A stretch of DNA of 64,000 nucleotides from CAZMXP01 sp964570285 (lineage in GTDB: Bacteria; Planctomycetota; PLA2). Of this stretch, positions 19,001 through 26,727 are shown in pieces (position 1 is the stretch's first letter; every line of letters begins with the position of its first letter). A program made the position numbers and the translations under genes. Location of the stretch: NCBI GenBank assembly GCA_964570285.1, contig CAZMXP010000025.1:1-64000 (forward strand), in the 5' to 3' direction. The notes below the pieces were generated by a model that saw nothing but the letters and a program-made list of their open reading frames with translations, was not told the DNA's origin and searched no databases.

Positions 19001-19141
19001 CTCTACCCCGTCGCGAGCGTGATCGTCGGCGGGCTCATCTCGAGCACGCTGCTCGACGTGCTGCTGACCCCCGGACTATTCTGGCTCTTCGGCCGCGGGG
19101 CGGTCGAACGGCTGCAATCGCAAACGAAGGAGAACGGATGA
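16025..19141 (+). CDS. Heavy-metal RND efflux transporter (CzcA/CusA family)
   Basis: 1038 residues, the usual length. The start ILDKVIRFSLDRRLLV-type helix and IDVLPDLNRPTVTVLTEA are characteristic of the HME-RND branch. The proton-relay segment in TM4 reads LVDDAIVDVEN (Asp405, Asp406, Glu412), corresponding to the essential acidic residues of CzcA. Two large periplasmic loops and twelve membrane helices are evident, including LLIYGHFQSVNLALQALASI and LVGLISLGGIAARNTILLID. It exports divalent or monovalent metal cations (Co/Zn/Cd/Ni or Cu/Ag; the choice cannot be read here). The stop overlaps the next gene's start (ATGA). Confidence 0.93.
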   Translation: MLDKVIRFSLDRRLLVAALSIVVAVYGAVVSLGLPIDVLPDLNRPTVTVLTEAHGLTPEDVEQLVTRPIEQSVNGATGVERVRSVSGMGLSIVFVEFGWETEIYRNRQLVQELLVAAGPRLPPGVEPHMTPISSIMGQIQLVGVRSRGGTMDPTEIRAIVDRDVKLRLASLKGVAQIVTIGGARRELQVIVDADRLKAHDVGLGDVADAIAAANMSGSGGVMPTGAKGPLVTVTGLARRTQDIERAAVGGDAARPVRISDVARVEFGPAAMRTGDAGVDGGPGVILVVFKQPGIDTVDLSDRVEEELRQLAPSLPGDLEILPAIYRQADFIHRAIENVGHAVRDGSLLVVVVLFLFLLNFRTTVITLTAIPMSIAMTAIFFRLFGISINTMTLGGLAVAVGSLVDDAIVDVENVFRRLRQAPHAPPLRVVYEASREVRKPIVVGTLVVAAVYLPLFALSGMEGKLFAPIGIAYIVSILASLVVSLTLTPVLCYWLLPKARRTAHGQDGWAVRRLKGLADRCIRLSLDHPARMSALLGAFVLAGIAILLHRGSEFLPPFNEGSAQINLVLPPGTSLDTADAHGRRLDRVISGVAGVSGVGRRTGRAEGDEHAEGVNFTEAIVSFDADSGRSREETLTEIRRLLAEEFPGVPVSAEQPLAHLLSHLLSGVNAQVAIKIFGPDLGVLRRVAQQVQGAIAPIEGVADLIVEAQVLVEKVDIQPRREALARVGLTVRDVAETVELAMEGEEMSRLILGQVAYPIILRLEEKDRRDLVGLRGLLLRTPSGGLLPLGEVADVRMAYTPNNINRENVSRRIVVQHNVQGRSLGEVVGDVERAIGPLRAKLPAGYSIRISGQFEAQAEASRIIVWLSMLSLVAMFLLIYGHFQSVNLALQALASIPMAFVGAVCFIVATGQTLSIATLVGLISLGGIAARNTILLIDHYLHLLREEGEAFSREMIFRAGRERIVPVVMTALCSGIALMPLVLSPGEPGRELLYPVASVIVGGLISSTLLDVLLTPGLFWLFGRGAVERLQSQTKENG

Positions 19142-19569
19142 TGCGTATTCTCGTCACGATGCTGATCGGCCTCGCGCTCGTCGCCTGCGGCGGCAAGGAC
19201 GACCACGACCACGCGCACGACGACGGCCACGACCACGGCGCGGAGGACGCCCACCACGAGGACCACTCCGCGCAGCACGGCGGCGAACTGCTCGAGTTCG
19301 GCAAGCACGAGGGCCATGTCGAGGTCGTCCACGAGGACGAGACGGGCACCGTGAGAATCTGGATCTACGACGGGGAGATGAAGCCCCTCAACCTCGACGG
19401 CGCGCCCACCCTCAGCTTCCTTGCCGACGGCGCCTCGAAGCAGTTGACCGCGGCCGGCAGCGGCAGCGAGTGGACCTTCACCGACGTGAGCCTGAAGGGC
19501 GAACCCGAGAAGGCGCGCTTCAAGCTCGTGGCGAAGGGCAAGCCGTTCACGCCCCCGTGGGAGCATTGA
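19138..19569 (+). CDS. His-rich periplasmic lipoprotein of efflux operon
   Basis: 143 residues, coupled to the RND gene by ATGA overlap. A lipobox (LIGLALVAC, Cys at about 17) is followed by a metal-binding His/Asp stretch (DDHDHAHDDGHDHG) and a beta-rich domain (about 50-143). Proteins of this kind occur at the end of czc/cus-like operons and are thought to buffer or deliver periplasmic metal. ATG codons at 19138 and 19141 are both possible. Confidence 0.8.
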   Translation: MMRILVTMLIGLALVACGGKDDHDHAHDDGHDHGAEDAHHEDHSAQHGGELLEFGKHEGHVEVVHEDETGTVRIWIYDGEMKPLNLDGAPTLSFLADGASKQLTAAGSGSEWTFTDVSLKGEPEKARFKLVAKGKPFTPPWEH

Positions 19570-19929
19570 TCGGTCGCGCGGTACCGTGCCATGTGACTCT
19601 TCTGCATTCCACGGCGCGTGCAACAGGTTCGCCTGGCGCGGCGCGGCTTGACGCCGCAGCCAAGTGAGGGACGGCCGAAGGCCGCGCTGCGCCGCGTGGG
19701 GAGCTGCCGGGTTCGGGTGACGCGCGCGGGGCGGAGGGCTGGGCGCGTCTCTCCCCCGCTGCAGATGATGCCTGCGATCCGGCAAGACGAAGCTGTGGTC
19801 CACCGCACCGCGCGGTCCTCGGGGCCATTGCACACTGCGGAGCGCGCTTCGCCCCTGAATCCCGAACAGCCCTCGAGATTCGGACCCGGTCGTGGCACAG
19901 GCCCCCCGCAGCGGCCGTTACCATGGGGC
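19570..19929. other. 360-bp gap between efflux operon and HEAT gene
   Basis: No gene is evident. The gap holds the second copy of the two-hairpin repeat (19637-19690). The remainder is GC-rich with no clear promoter or coding bias; a promoter for the following HEAT-repeat gene is expected in the last 150 bp. Confidence 0.6.
19637..19690 (+). repeat. Two-hairpin 3'-end repeat, copy 2
   Basis: Inverted copy of the element at 1-56, lying 67 nt after the His-rich lipoprotein stop and in the same orientation relative to that gene. It has the GCGGC-TTGAC-GCCGC and CGGCC-GAA-GGCCG hairpins, differing from copy 1 at only a few positions, mainly between the hairpins. Confidence 0.75.
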
Positions 19930-22900
19930 ATGCGGTGGGGTCTGCTGTTCGGCGTGCTCGTGGCGGCGTGCCGCGCGACGGCGCCGGACGCCGAGCACGA
20001 GCGGCACCTCGTCCCGCTGCTGCGCGACGCAGACCGCGGCGTGCGGTACGCGGCGGTCGTGGCGCTCGGGAAGGCGGGGGTGGGGGAGGCCGCTCTCGCC
20101 GAGGCGCAACGCGACCCTGAATGGTGCGTGCGCGCGGAGGCGGCGGTCGCGCTCGCGCGCATCGGGCCGCGGGCGCTGCCGTTCGTGCTCGACGCGGCGC
20201 GCGACCAGGACCGCGAGGTCCGGCTCGAGTCGTGGACGGCGCTGCGCAAGATGGGGCCCGAGGCCGTGCGTGCGGGGCGCGCCGCGCTGCGTGCCGGCCT
20301 CGATTCCGCGGATCTTGAAGAGCGCCTCGAAGTGGCGCGCTGCCTCGTGCTCCTGGGCGACGAGGAGCACGCGCGGCTGATGCCCGCTCTCCTCGCAGGA
20401 CTCCAGGCGGAGGCCGAACCCGACCTCGTCAGCCGAGCCGCGTGGATCCTGCGCACGCTCGGCCCGCGCGGCGTCGCGGCGAGGCCGGACATCGAGCGGC
20501 TGCTTGCAAGCGAGCGGTTCCGGTATTGCGACGCGCTCGAGGCCGCCCTCGCAGGGATGCACCCAGCCGAGCGCCCGGCCGAGTCGCGCCCCTCCGAGGC
20601 GCAGGCGCGGGAGCGGCTGGAGAGCAGCGAGATCGCCGACGTGCTCGACGGCGCCCTGGCCCTGGAAGCGCTCGGAATCGACCCCCGGCCGCTGCTCGCG
20701 GCCCGCGACGACGCGAACGCGGCGCGCGTCTTCCTGGTCCTCGGCGCGGGCGCGACGCCGCCGCCGGAGCGCTGGGTCTACTCCGACGACGAGAGCGTCG
20801 CGGTGGCGGCCGAGCTCGCCTCCGGCCAGCGCGGCGTGCCACCCACGGTGCGCCTCACCGCCGGCCCGCGCCTGCGAGCGGCCGAGATCTGGGCCGCGGG
20901 CCGCGCGGGGGTACCGCAGCCCAGATACCTGAAGGACGACGATCCGCTCGTGCGCGAGATGGCGGTGCGCACCCTCGGCCCGGCCGAACTCGCGGCCGCG
21001 CTGCTCGACCGCGACGTCGCCCTCCGCCGCCTCGCCGCGAACCGCTGCGCGGAGGCGCGCCTCTTCACGCCGGAACTCTTCTCCGCCGCCCGCAGCGAGG
21101 ATCACGACCTGCGCCTGCTCGCGACGCGTGCGCTCTCGCGCACCGGCCACCCGTTTCCGCCGGCGCTCCGCGACACGAGCCGCGCGGTGCGCCTCGAAGC
21201 GGTGCTCGGCCTCTCCGCCGACCACGAAGCGCACCTGCTCCTCGCGCTCGACGACCCCGAGTGGCGCATCCGCCGCGCGGCCCTGCAGCGCCTCGGCCGA
21301 TCCGAAGCCGCCGCGAGGGCGGCAGCCGCCTTCCTCGGCGACACCAATCCGCTTCTCAGCGATGCGGCGGCCGACGCCTTGTCGAGGATGGGGGCTCCCG
21401 CCGCCCTCCCGCTGGCCGCGACGCTCGAAGGCGCGAACGCCGCCGTCCAGTACCACGCGCCGCGCGTGCTCAAGGCACTCGGCGGTCACGGCGCCGCCGC
21501 GACCCCTACGCTGATCCGGCTGCTCGCCGACGCCGATGTCAACGTCCGCGAGAACGCCGCGCGCTGCCTCGCCGCGATCGGCCCCGCCGCACGCGCCGCC
21601 GCACCGGCGCTCGTCTGCGCGCTCGGCGACCCGCGCCTCTGCGTCGTCAGCCACGCGGCGCTCGCGCTGGGCGCCATCGGACTCACGCCGGAGCTCTCGC
21701 GCGCGTTGCGCGACCCCCGCGCCCGCGTGCGCGCCTACGCCGCCTTCGCGTACGGCTGGGCCTGCGGCGCGGGGCGCGGCCTCGACCATGTCCCCTTCGA
21801 GGTGCGGCTGCCGGTGATCGACTGCGGCGACGCGCCGCCGGGCCGCTTCATGGAACTGCGCTCGAAGGATGCAACAGTTGCAATCCCGTGTGCCGCCGCG
21901 CGCGACGCGGAGGAACTCGACGCGTGGGAGTGCGAGCGCGTGCTCGAACTGCTGCTCGGCGGCGGCTGCCGGCCCGACGCGCCGGGCGACTTCGACGACC
22001 GGTTCCGCAACATCCTCGGCAGCGCCGAACTGCCCGCGGCGATGTCCTACGTCGTCCGCGCGCGGCGCACCGATCCCCCCAAGGCCAGCTTCTTCGCCGA
22101 GAACCACCGGATCGCGCGGCGCGAGAACATCCCCGCGCTCCTCTGGTTCCGCCGGACGGAGGACGACGACTCCCTCGATGGCATCGGCGAGGTCTACCAA
22201 CCCATCCACGCGGTCCACGATCCCGAGTTGTTCGTGGAAGAGGGGGGGGCGCGGGGGGGGCCGGGCCTCCCAAAGGCGCTGCGCGCGTGGCTCAAGGGGG
22301 AGGGCGACCTCTGGATCCCGAACGGCCTGCGCTGGCTCAACGACGTCGATCCGCTCGACTCCGACGCGCCCGACCTGCTCGAGTTCGCCCGCTGGGCCTT
22401 CGGTCCCGAGGGCGACCCGTATTCCCGCTGTGCGGCCGTGCGCGCCCTCGGCAAGCTGCACGATGCGGCCTCCGAGAGGTTCCTGCGCGAAGTCTCCGTC
22501 CGCCGTTGGCCTCGCGGGAACCCGTACATCGACGAGCGACTCCCCCGCCTCGCGCTGGGCGCTCTCGCGCGTCGCGGCCTTCCGGACGCGGTCGCCGCGC
22601 TGCTGGAGGAGGACGACTTCGCGCTCCTGCTCGAGGCGGTGCCTGGCTTCGCCGTCGCCCGCCTGCGCGAGCGCCTGCTCGATCCCGAGACGGCCCGCGA
22701 GACCTGCGACCTTCTGCCCGGGCTGCTCGACGAGACGTTCCTCGGCATCCGCTTCGAGGAGACCCTCTTCGCCGGCATCGCCGAGGCGGCCATCGCGAGC
22801 GGCCTCGACGGCTGCGCGCTCGCCCGCATCGCCGTCGCGGTCCCCGGCTGCCGCCGCCGCGACGTGGCCGAGGCGGCCTACGCGCGCCTCGACTCGGACG

Positions 22901-23526
22901 CCTGGACCCGGGAGGAGGGGGAAGATCCCGACCTCGAGGCGGCGGCCTTCCTCCAGTCGGCGGATCCGGAGCGCTTCCTCGCCGTTGGACGCTTCTGGCC
23001 CGGCGACCCGGAGGAGGGCACGGGCGACCCCGTGCCGGACATGCCGCACGCGCTCGAATCGGACGGCGGGCGCGACCTCGAGCCGGAGATGGGACTGGCG
23101 AAGGATCCGCGCGTGGTCGCGTGGCTGAAGACGCAGCGGCAGACGCGCGAGTACCCCTACGCGAGCGTGCTCTCCGCGCTCGTGCTCGCGGGCGACCGCG
23201 ACGCGCGCGAAGAGCTCTGGTCGATGGTGCGCTGCGGCCGCCACCGGCTCCTCTACGGCAGCTTCGAGGCGCGCGTCTTCACGCTCGACTGGGACCTGTC
23301 GACACTGCCGCACTGGATCGAGGAACTCGACAGCAACTGCTGCCGCGTCGCCGGCGGCCTCGAGGGGATCTTCGAGGACCATCTGGGCCTGCGCTGGCTC
23401 TACGACCGCCCCCGATCCGGCCTCGGGGAGCCGCGCTCGGGGCGCGTGCGTACGGAGCTGCTCTGGTCGGGGGGGCGCTACGTCTGGAGCCCGGTCGTGG
23501 ACCGATTCGTCGCCCTGCCGGAGTAG
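19930..23526 (+). CDS. Large HEAT-repeat lipoprotein
   Basis: 1198 residues. The start ATG at 19930 gives a short lipoprotein signal (LLFGVLVAAC); upstream in-frame extension to 19618 runs through the repeat element and is unlikely. Residues about 30-600 are HEAT-like repeats (for example VRYAAVVALGKAGVG, VNVRENAARCLAAIGPAARA, VRAYAAFAYGWACG). The following 600 residues are less regular, helical and acidic, with two FAEN/DDFALLLEA-type segments, and have no domain I can name. Such proteins are usually scaffolds. Function unknown. It precedes the DUF900 hydrolase gene by 70 bp. Confidence 0.75.
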   Translation: MRWGLLFGVLVAACRATAPDAEHERHLVPLLRDADRGVRYAAVVALGKAGVGEAALAEAQRDPEWCVRAEAAVALARIGPRALPFVLDAARDQDREVRLESWTALRKMGPEAVRAGRAALRAGLDSADLEERLEVARCLVLLGDEEHARLMPALLAGLQAEAEPDLVSRAAWILRTLGPRGVAARPDIERLLASERFRYCDALEAALAGMHPAERPAESRPSEAQARERLESSEIADVLDGALALEALGIDPRPLLAARDDANAARVFLVLGAGATPPPERWVYSDDESVAVAAELASGQRGVPPTVRLTAGPRLRAAEIWAAGRAGVPQPRYLKDDDPLVREMAVRTLGPAELAAALLDRDVALRRLAANRCAEARLFTPELFSAARSEDHDLRLLATRALSRTGHPFPPALRDTSRAVRLEAVLGLSADHEAHLLLALDDPEWRIRRAALQRLGRSEAAARAAAAFLGDTNPLLSDAAADALSRMGAPAALPLAATLEGANAAVQYHAPRVLKALGGHGAAATPTLIRLLADADVNVRENAARCLAAIGPAARAAAPALVCALGDPRLCVVSHAALALGAIGLTPELSRALRDPRARVRAYAAFAYGWACGAGRGLDHVPFEVRLPVIDCGDAPPGRFMELRSKDATVAIPCAAARDAEELDAWECERVLELLLGGGCRPDAPGDFDDRFRNILGSAELPAAMSYVVRARRTDPPKASFFAENHRIARRENIPALLWFRRTEDDDSLDGIGEVYQPIHAVHDPELFVEEGGARGGPGLPKALRAWLKGEGDLWIPNGLRWLNDVDPLDSDAPDLLEFARWAFGPEGDPYSRCAAVRALGKLHDAASERFLREVSVRRWPRGNPYIDERLPRLALGALARRGLPDAVAALLEEDDFALLLEAVPGFAVARLRERLLDPETARETCDLLPGLLDETFLGIRFEETLFAGIAEAAIASGLDGCALARIAVAVPGCRRRDVAEAAYARLDSDAWTREEGEDPDLEAAAFLQSADPERFLAVGRFWPGDPEEGTGDPVPDMPHALESDGGRDLEPEMGLAKDPRVVAWLKTQRQTREYPYASVLSALVLAGDRDAREELWSMVRCGRHRLLYGSFEARVFTLDWDLSTLPHWIEELDSNCCRVAGGLEGIFEDHLGLRWLYDRPRSGLGEPRSGRVRTELLWSGGRYVWSPVVDRFVALPE

Positions 23527-23596
23527 GGCTGTAGTCGCCCGCCGCCGATCCCGCTTCCTGCAGTTGGCTGGGGCTATCATGGCCCCCGGACCCCCC

Positions 23597-25390
23597 ATGA
23601 ATCGCCTCGCCCTTGTCGTGGCGCTGCTCAGCGGCCTCGTGCTGGCCGACGATGCGCAGCTGCGCGTGCGGCGCGCCGTTGACATCCAGCGCGCGGCGGG
23701 CAAGGCGCGCTCCGACGCGGCGCTCGCGGAGGTCGCTGCCGCGCTGCGCGCGACCGGGGAGGTCGAGTTGGCCGGCGCCGACCTGCGGGCGATGCTCCCG
23801 CTCGCCGGCGAGCCGGAGGTCATCCGGTTGATCGACAGGGCCGGGTCGGGGCGCGCGCTCGCGGAGGCGCTCGAGGGGGCGAGCGACGAGGAGCGGACGG
23901 CGCTGCTGCGTCTCGCGCCGAAGGTGGCCGATCCGCTGCCGCTGCTGCCGGCGATCCTCGCGTCGGGCGACGACAAGGCGCTGCTCGCGATCCGCTGGAA
24001 GGGGCGCGTGCTCGAGGCCGCGAGCCGGCGGGCTCTCGAGGATGTGGCGGGGGGCGGGGGGCCGCTCGCCGCGGCGGCGGCCTCCGCGCTCCGCGACGCG
24101 GAGTCCCCGGGCGAGACGCGGCTGCCGCCGCCGCCGGGGGAGCACATGATGGGCGGCGACGATCTCCCCGGCCCCCCCGATATCGCCGGGCTCGTGGGCC
24201 CGGGCGCCGACGGGCCCCGCAAGGTGAAGGTCTACTACGGCACCGACCGCGCGGAGTTCGTCGCCGCGTGGACCGACCGCGCGCTGCGGTTGCTGCCCGG
24301 GGTCGCGTTGCTGCTGCTGACGCCGCTGCTTGTGCGCCTGCTGCTGTGGCTGTTGCATCCGCGGTTCGCGCGAGTCGTCCGCGGCGGGAGGTGGGCGGCG
24401 TACGGCGGCGGCGCGGTGCTCGTCGTCTACGCCGTCTACGGCCTTCTGTTGCAACAGAAGCGCCTCGACCGGCTCGGGCTCGACTACGGCGCGGAGCGCG
24501 GGCCCTTCTACAGCGCCGACCGCTACTGCCATTTCGGCACCTGCGAGGTCGGCATCCCGCCGCGCCACGAGACGGGCAGGCTGGAGCGGCCCGGCCTGCT
24601 GAGCGCGCACCCGTGGGAGGATCCGGAGGAGCACGTGATGATCCTCAAGATCGCGCCGCTCGCGAAGGAGGAGTTCTTCGGGGAGCTTGCGCAGGCGGGA
24701 CGGGAGCGCGCCTTCGTCTTCGTGCACGGCTTCAACGTGACGTTCGAGCGCGCGGCGCTGCGCACGGCGCAGATCGCCCACGACCTCGAGTTCGCGGGCG
24801 CGCCGATCTTCTTCTCGTGGCCCAGCCGCGGCGACGTGTTGCAATACACGGTCGACGAGAGCACCGTCGCGTGGGCGACGCACCACCTCAAGCTCTTCCT
24901 GCGCGACGTCCGGCGCGCGCTGCCCGCGGCGACGATCCATCTCGTCGCGCACAGCATGGGCAACCGCGCGCTGACCGAGGCGCTGCGCAGCCTTCGCGAG
25001 GAGATCGCGGCGGACCTGCCCCGCTTCCAGGAGGTCATCCTCGCCGCGCCCGACATCGACGCGGCGACCTTCCGCGACGACGTCGTGCCGGCGCTGCGCC
25101 CCACCGCCGAGCGCGTCACGCTCTATTGCGCGCCCTTCGACAGCGCGCTCGAGGTGAGCCGCCGCGTCCACGGCTACCCGCGCGCGGGCGACTCGAGCAA
25201 CGGCGTCTTCGTCGCCGAGGGGCTCGAGACGGTGGATGTCGCCGTCGAGGACCGCGACGTGCTCGGCCACTCCTACTACGGCAACGCCGGGCCGGTGCTT
25301 CGGGATATCATTTCGCTGATGCTCTACCGCAAGCCCCCGCAGGAGCGCGGCCTGCTGCCGATGGGCGCCTTCTGGCGGCTCACCCGATGA
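23597..25390 (+). CDS. Membrane-anchored alpha/beta hydrolase, DUF900 (COG4782)
   Basis: 597 residues from ATG 23597 (MNRLALVVALLSGLVLADD signal peptide). A helical N-terminal region (about 20-200) is followed by the phrase KVKVYYGTDR typical of DUF900 proteins, two membrane helices (about 225-255 and 265-285) that are inserted after it, and then the esterase/lipase domain (about 290-597). Core motifs: FVFVHGFNVTFERAALRTAQ, PIFFSWPSRG and the nucleophile elbow HLVAHSMGNRAL (Ser), with later Asp (APDIDAATF) and His (GHSYYGN) candidates. Substrate unknown. Its stop overlaps the next start (ATGA), the first of a set of coupled secreted-protein genes. Confidence 0.85.
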   Translation: MNRLALVVALLSGLVLADDAQLRVRRAVDIQRAAGKARSDAALAEVAAALRATGEVELAGADLRAMLPLAGEPEVIRLIDRAGSGRALAEALEGASDEERTALLRLAPKVADPLPLLPAILASGDDKALLAIRWKGRVLEAASRRALEDVAGGGGPLAAAAASALRDAESPGETRLPPPPGEHMMGGDDLPGPPDIAGLVGPGADGPRKVKVYYGTDRAEFVAAWTDRALRLLPGVALLLLTPLLVRLLLWLLHPRFARVVRGGRWAAYGGGAVLVVYAVYGLLLQQKRLDRLGLDYGAERGPFYSADRYCHFGTCEVGIPPRHETGRLERPGLLSAHPWEDPEEHVMILKIAPLAKEEFFGELAQAGRERAFVFVHGFNVTFERAALRTAQIAHDLEFAGAPIFFSWPSRGDVLQYTVDESTVAWATHHLKLFLRDVRRALPAATIHLVAHSMGNRALTEALRSLREEIAADLPRFQEVILAAPDIDAATFRDDVVPALRPTAERVTLYCAPFDSALEVSRRVHGYPRAGDSSNGVFVAEGLETVDVAVEDRDVLGHSYYGNAGPVLRDIISLMLYRKPPQERGLLPMGAFWRLTR

Positions 25391-26319
25391 GGCGGCGTTC
25401 GGACGCGTGGCCCGCGCTCGCGCTGCTGGCCGCGGTCGCCGGCGCGGCCGAGCCCGCCGCCCTCCCGGTCCGCAAGACCGTCATCCTCGCGAGCGGCGCG
25501 ACCTACTACATCGAGGGGCGGCAGGTGATCGGCCCCGGCGTCGAGATCACGGTCCAGAAGGGAACGGTGCTCGAAGGGCGCGGCAGCAACGCGGTGCTCG
25601 AGGTGCAGGGCGCGCTGAAGATCCGCGGCGTCACCGACCAGGAGTGCACGATCAGGGACCTCGTCATCGAGCCCGCGGCCACCTTCGACGAGATCCGCAT
25701 CGACATGACGCAATGGAAGAGCGGCGCGCTGCGCACCGCCCCCGACACCGTGGCCTGCGGCACCCTCGCCATCGAGAACTCCACCCTCGAGCGGCGCGTC
25801 GGTTTCGAGGTCTGCTTCGGCGCGGGCGAGGTGCGCCTGCTCAACACCTGCCTCCACGATCCGTTGCGCATCCGCGGCGGGATCCCGAAGGGCAAGGACA
25901 AGAACACCCTCGCCGTGAACCTGAACGGCTGCCGCGGGCTGCTCGCGGGCCTCTCGGTCGCGGCGGTCAAGGAGGTCCTGCTGCGCAACACCCGCGTCGC
26001 CGGCGCCGAGTGCCTCTTCGACGACTGCGGCGCGGTCACGTTCGACGGCAACAAGATCGACGCGGAGCGACTCCTCTTCCGCCAGCCGGAGCCGGGCCGC
26101 ATGAAGGGCTGGAAGCTGCAGAAGACCGACTTCCACGGCACGCGCATCGTGTTCGAGGCGCCCGAGGGCAAGGCCCGCGACCGGATCCTCGTCGACAAGT
26201 GCTGGTTCAAGGGGCTCGAGAGGCCGAAAGAGATCCTTGATGCTGTCTTCGACCCGAAGGGGTGCGTCGAGATCCAGTTTGGTAAGATCCAGGCGCGTCC
26301 GCTCGAACTCGCGGGCTGA
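25387..26319 (+). CDS. Secreted beta-helix-like protein of unknown function
   Basis: 310 residues with a signal peptide (ALALLAAVAGAAEPA). The sequence has the regular spacing of Val/Leu, Gly and Asn (GTVLEGRGSNAVLEVQGALKIRGV, in parts) expected for a right-handed parallel beta-helix, and repeated short strands with N-x-x (LAIENSTLERR, LLNTCLHDPLRIRGG, LLRNTRVAGAECL). No catalytic motif recognised. The start ATG overlaps the stop of the DUF900 gene, so the two are probably made together. Confidence 0.65.
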   Translation: MRRRSDAWPALALLAAVAGAAEPAALPVRKTVILASGATYYIEGRQVIGPGVEITVQKGTVLEGRGSNAVLEVQGALKIRGVTDQECTIRDLVIEPAATFDEIRIDMTQWKSGALRTAPDTVACGTLAIENSTLERRVGFEVCFGAGEVRLLNTCLHDPLRIRGGIPKGKDKNTLAVNLNGCRGLLAGLSVAAVKEVLLRNTRVAGAECLFDDCGAVTFDGNKIDAERLLFRQPEPGRMKGWKLQKTDFHGTRIVFEAPEGKARDRILVDKCWFKGLERPKEILDAVFDPKGCVEIQFGKIQARPLELAG

Positions 26320-26343
26320 GCGGGCGCAAGGAGGGTGGCAACG

Positions 26344-26727
26344 ATGTGGCTGCGGACTCTGATCGTCCTCTCGGCTGCGGTCTGGGGGGGGTGCGGGGGG
26401 GGCGGCGGCGCCGCCGCGCCCGGCCTCGTCCCGGTGTCCCAGAACGAGACGGTCGTCGTGCGCTTCGACCGCGACGGCGACGACCTCCCCGACCTGATGA
26501 CGCTCGACCGCTCGAAGGAGCCCTACGTCATCGTCGCGAGCCTCGACGGCACCGCCGACGGGAACGCGCTCGACACGACCGACCTCGTGCGCGGCCTTCC
26601 GATCGACCCCGCGATCAGCCGCGCGCTCGCGCTCTACCTCGCTACGTCGTATCGGGCGGGCGCCGAGACCGATCTCGATGTCGCCGACTCCGCCGGCCGC
26701 GAACTGAAGGTGACGGTGTTCGAATGA
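26344..26727 (+). CDS. Small lipoprotein
   Basis: 127 residues, ATG preceded by AAGGAGG. The signal ends in a Gly-rich lipobox (LSAAVWGGC followed by a Gly run). The remainder contains RFDRDGDDLPDLMTLDR, an Asp-rich loop like calcium-binding FG-GAP/dockerin loops, and a conserved-looking C-terminal strand. Unknown function. The stop overlaps the ATG of the IPT/TIG gene (ATGA). Confidence 0.65.
   Translation: MWLRTLIVLSAAVWGGCGGGGGAAAPGLVPVSQNETVVVRFDRDGDDLPDLMTLDRSKEPYVIVASLDGTADGNALDTTDLVRGLPIDPAISRALALYLATSYRAGAETDLDVADSAGRELKVTVFE

Noticed and set aside
15046..19569. A 1507-codon plus-strand frame crossing the RND gene
   Set aside because: It is a shifted frame of adaptor and RND genes for most of its length; only the last 432 bp correspond to a real protein (the His-rich lipoprotein).
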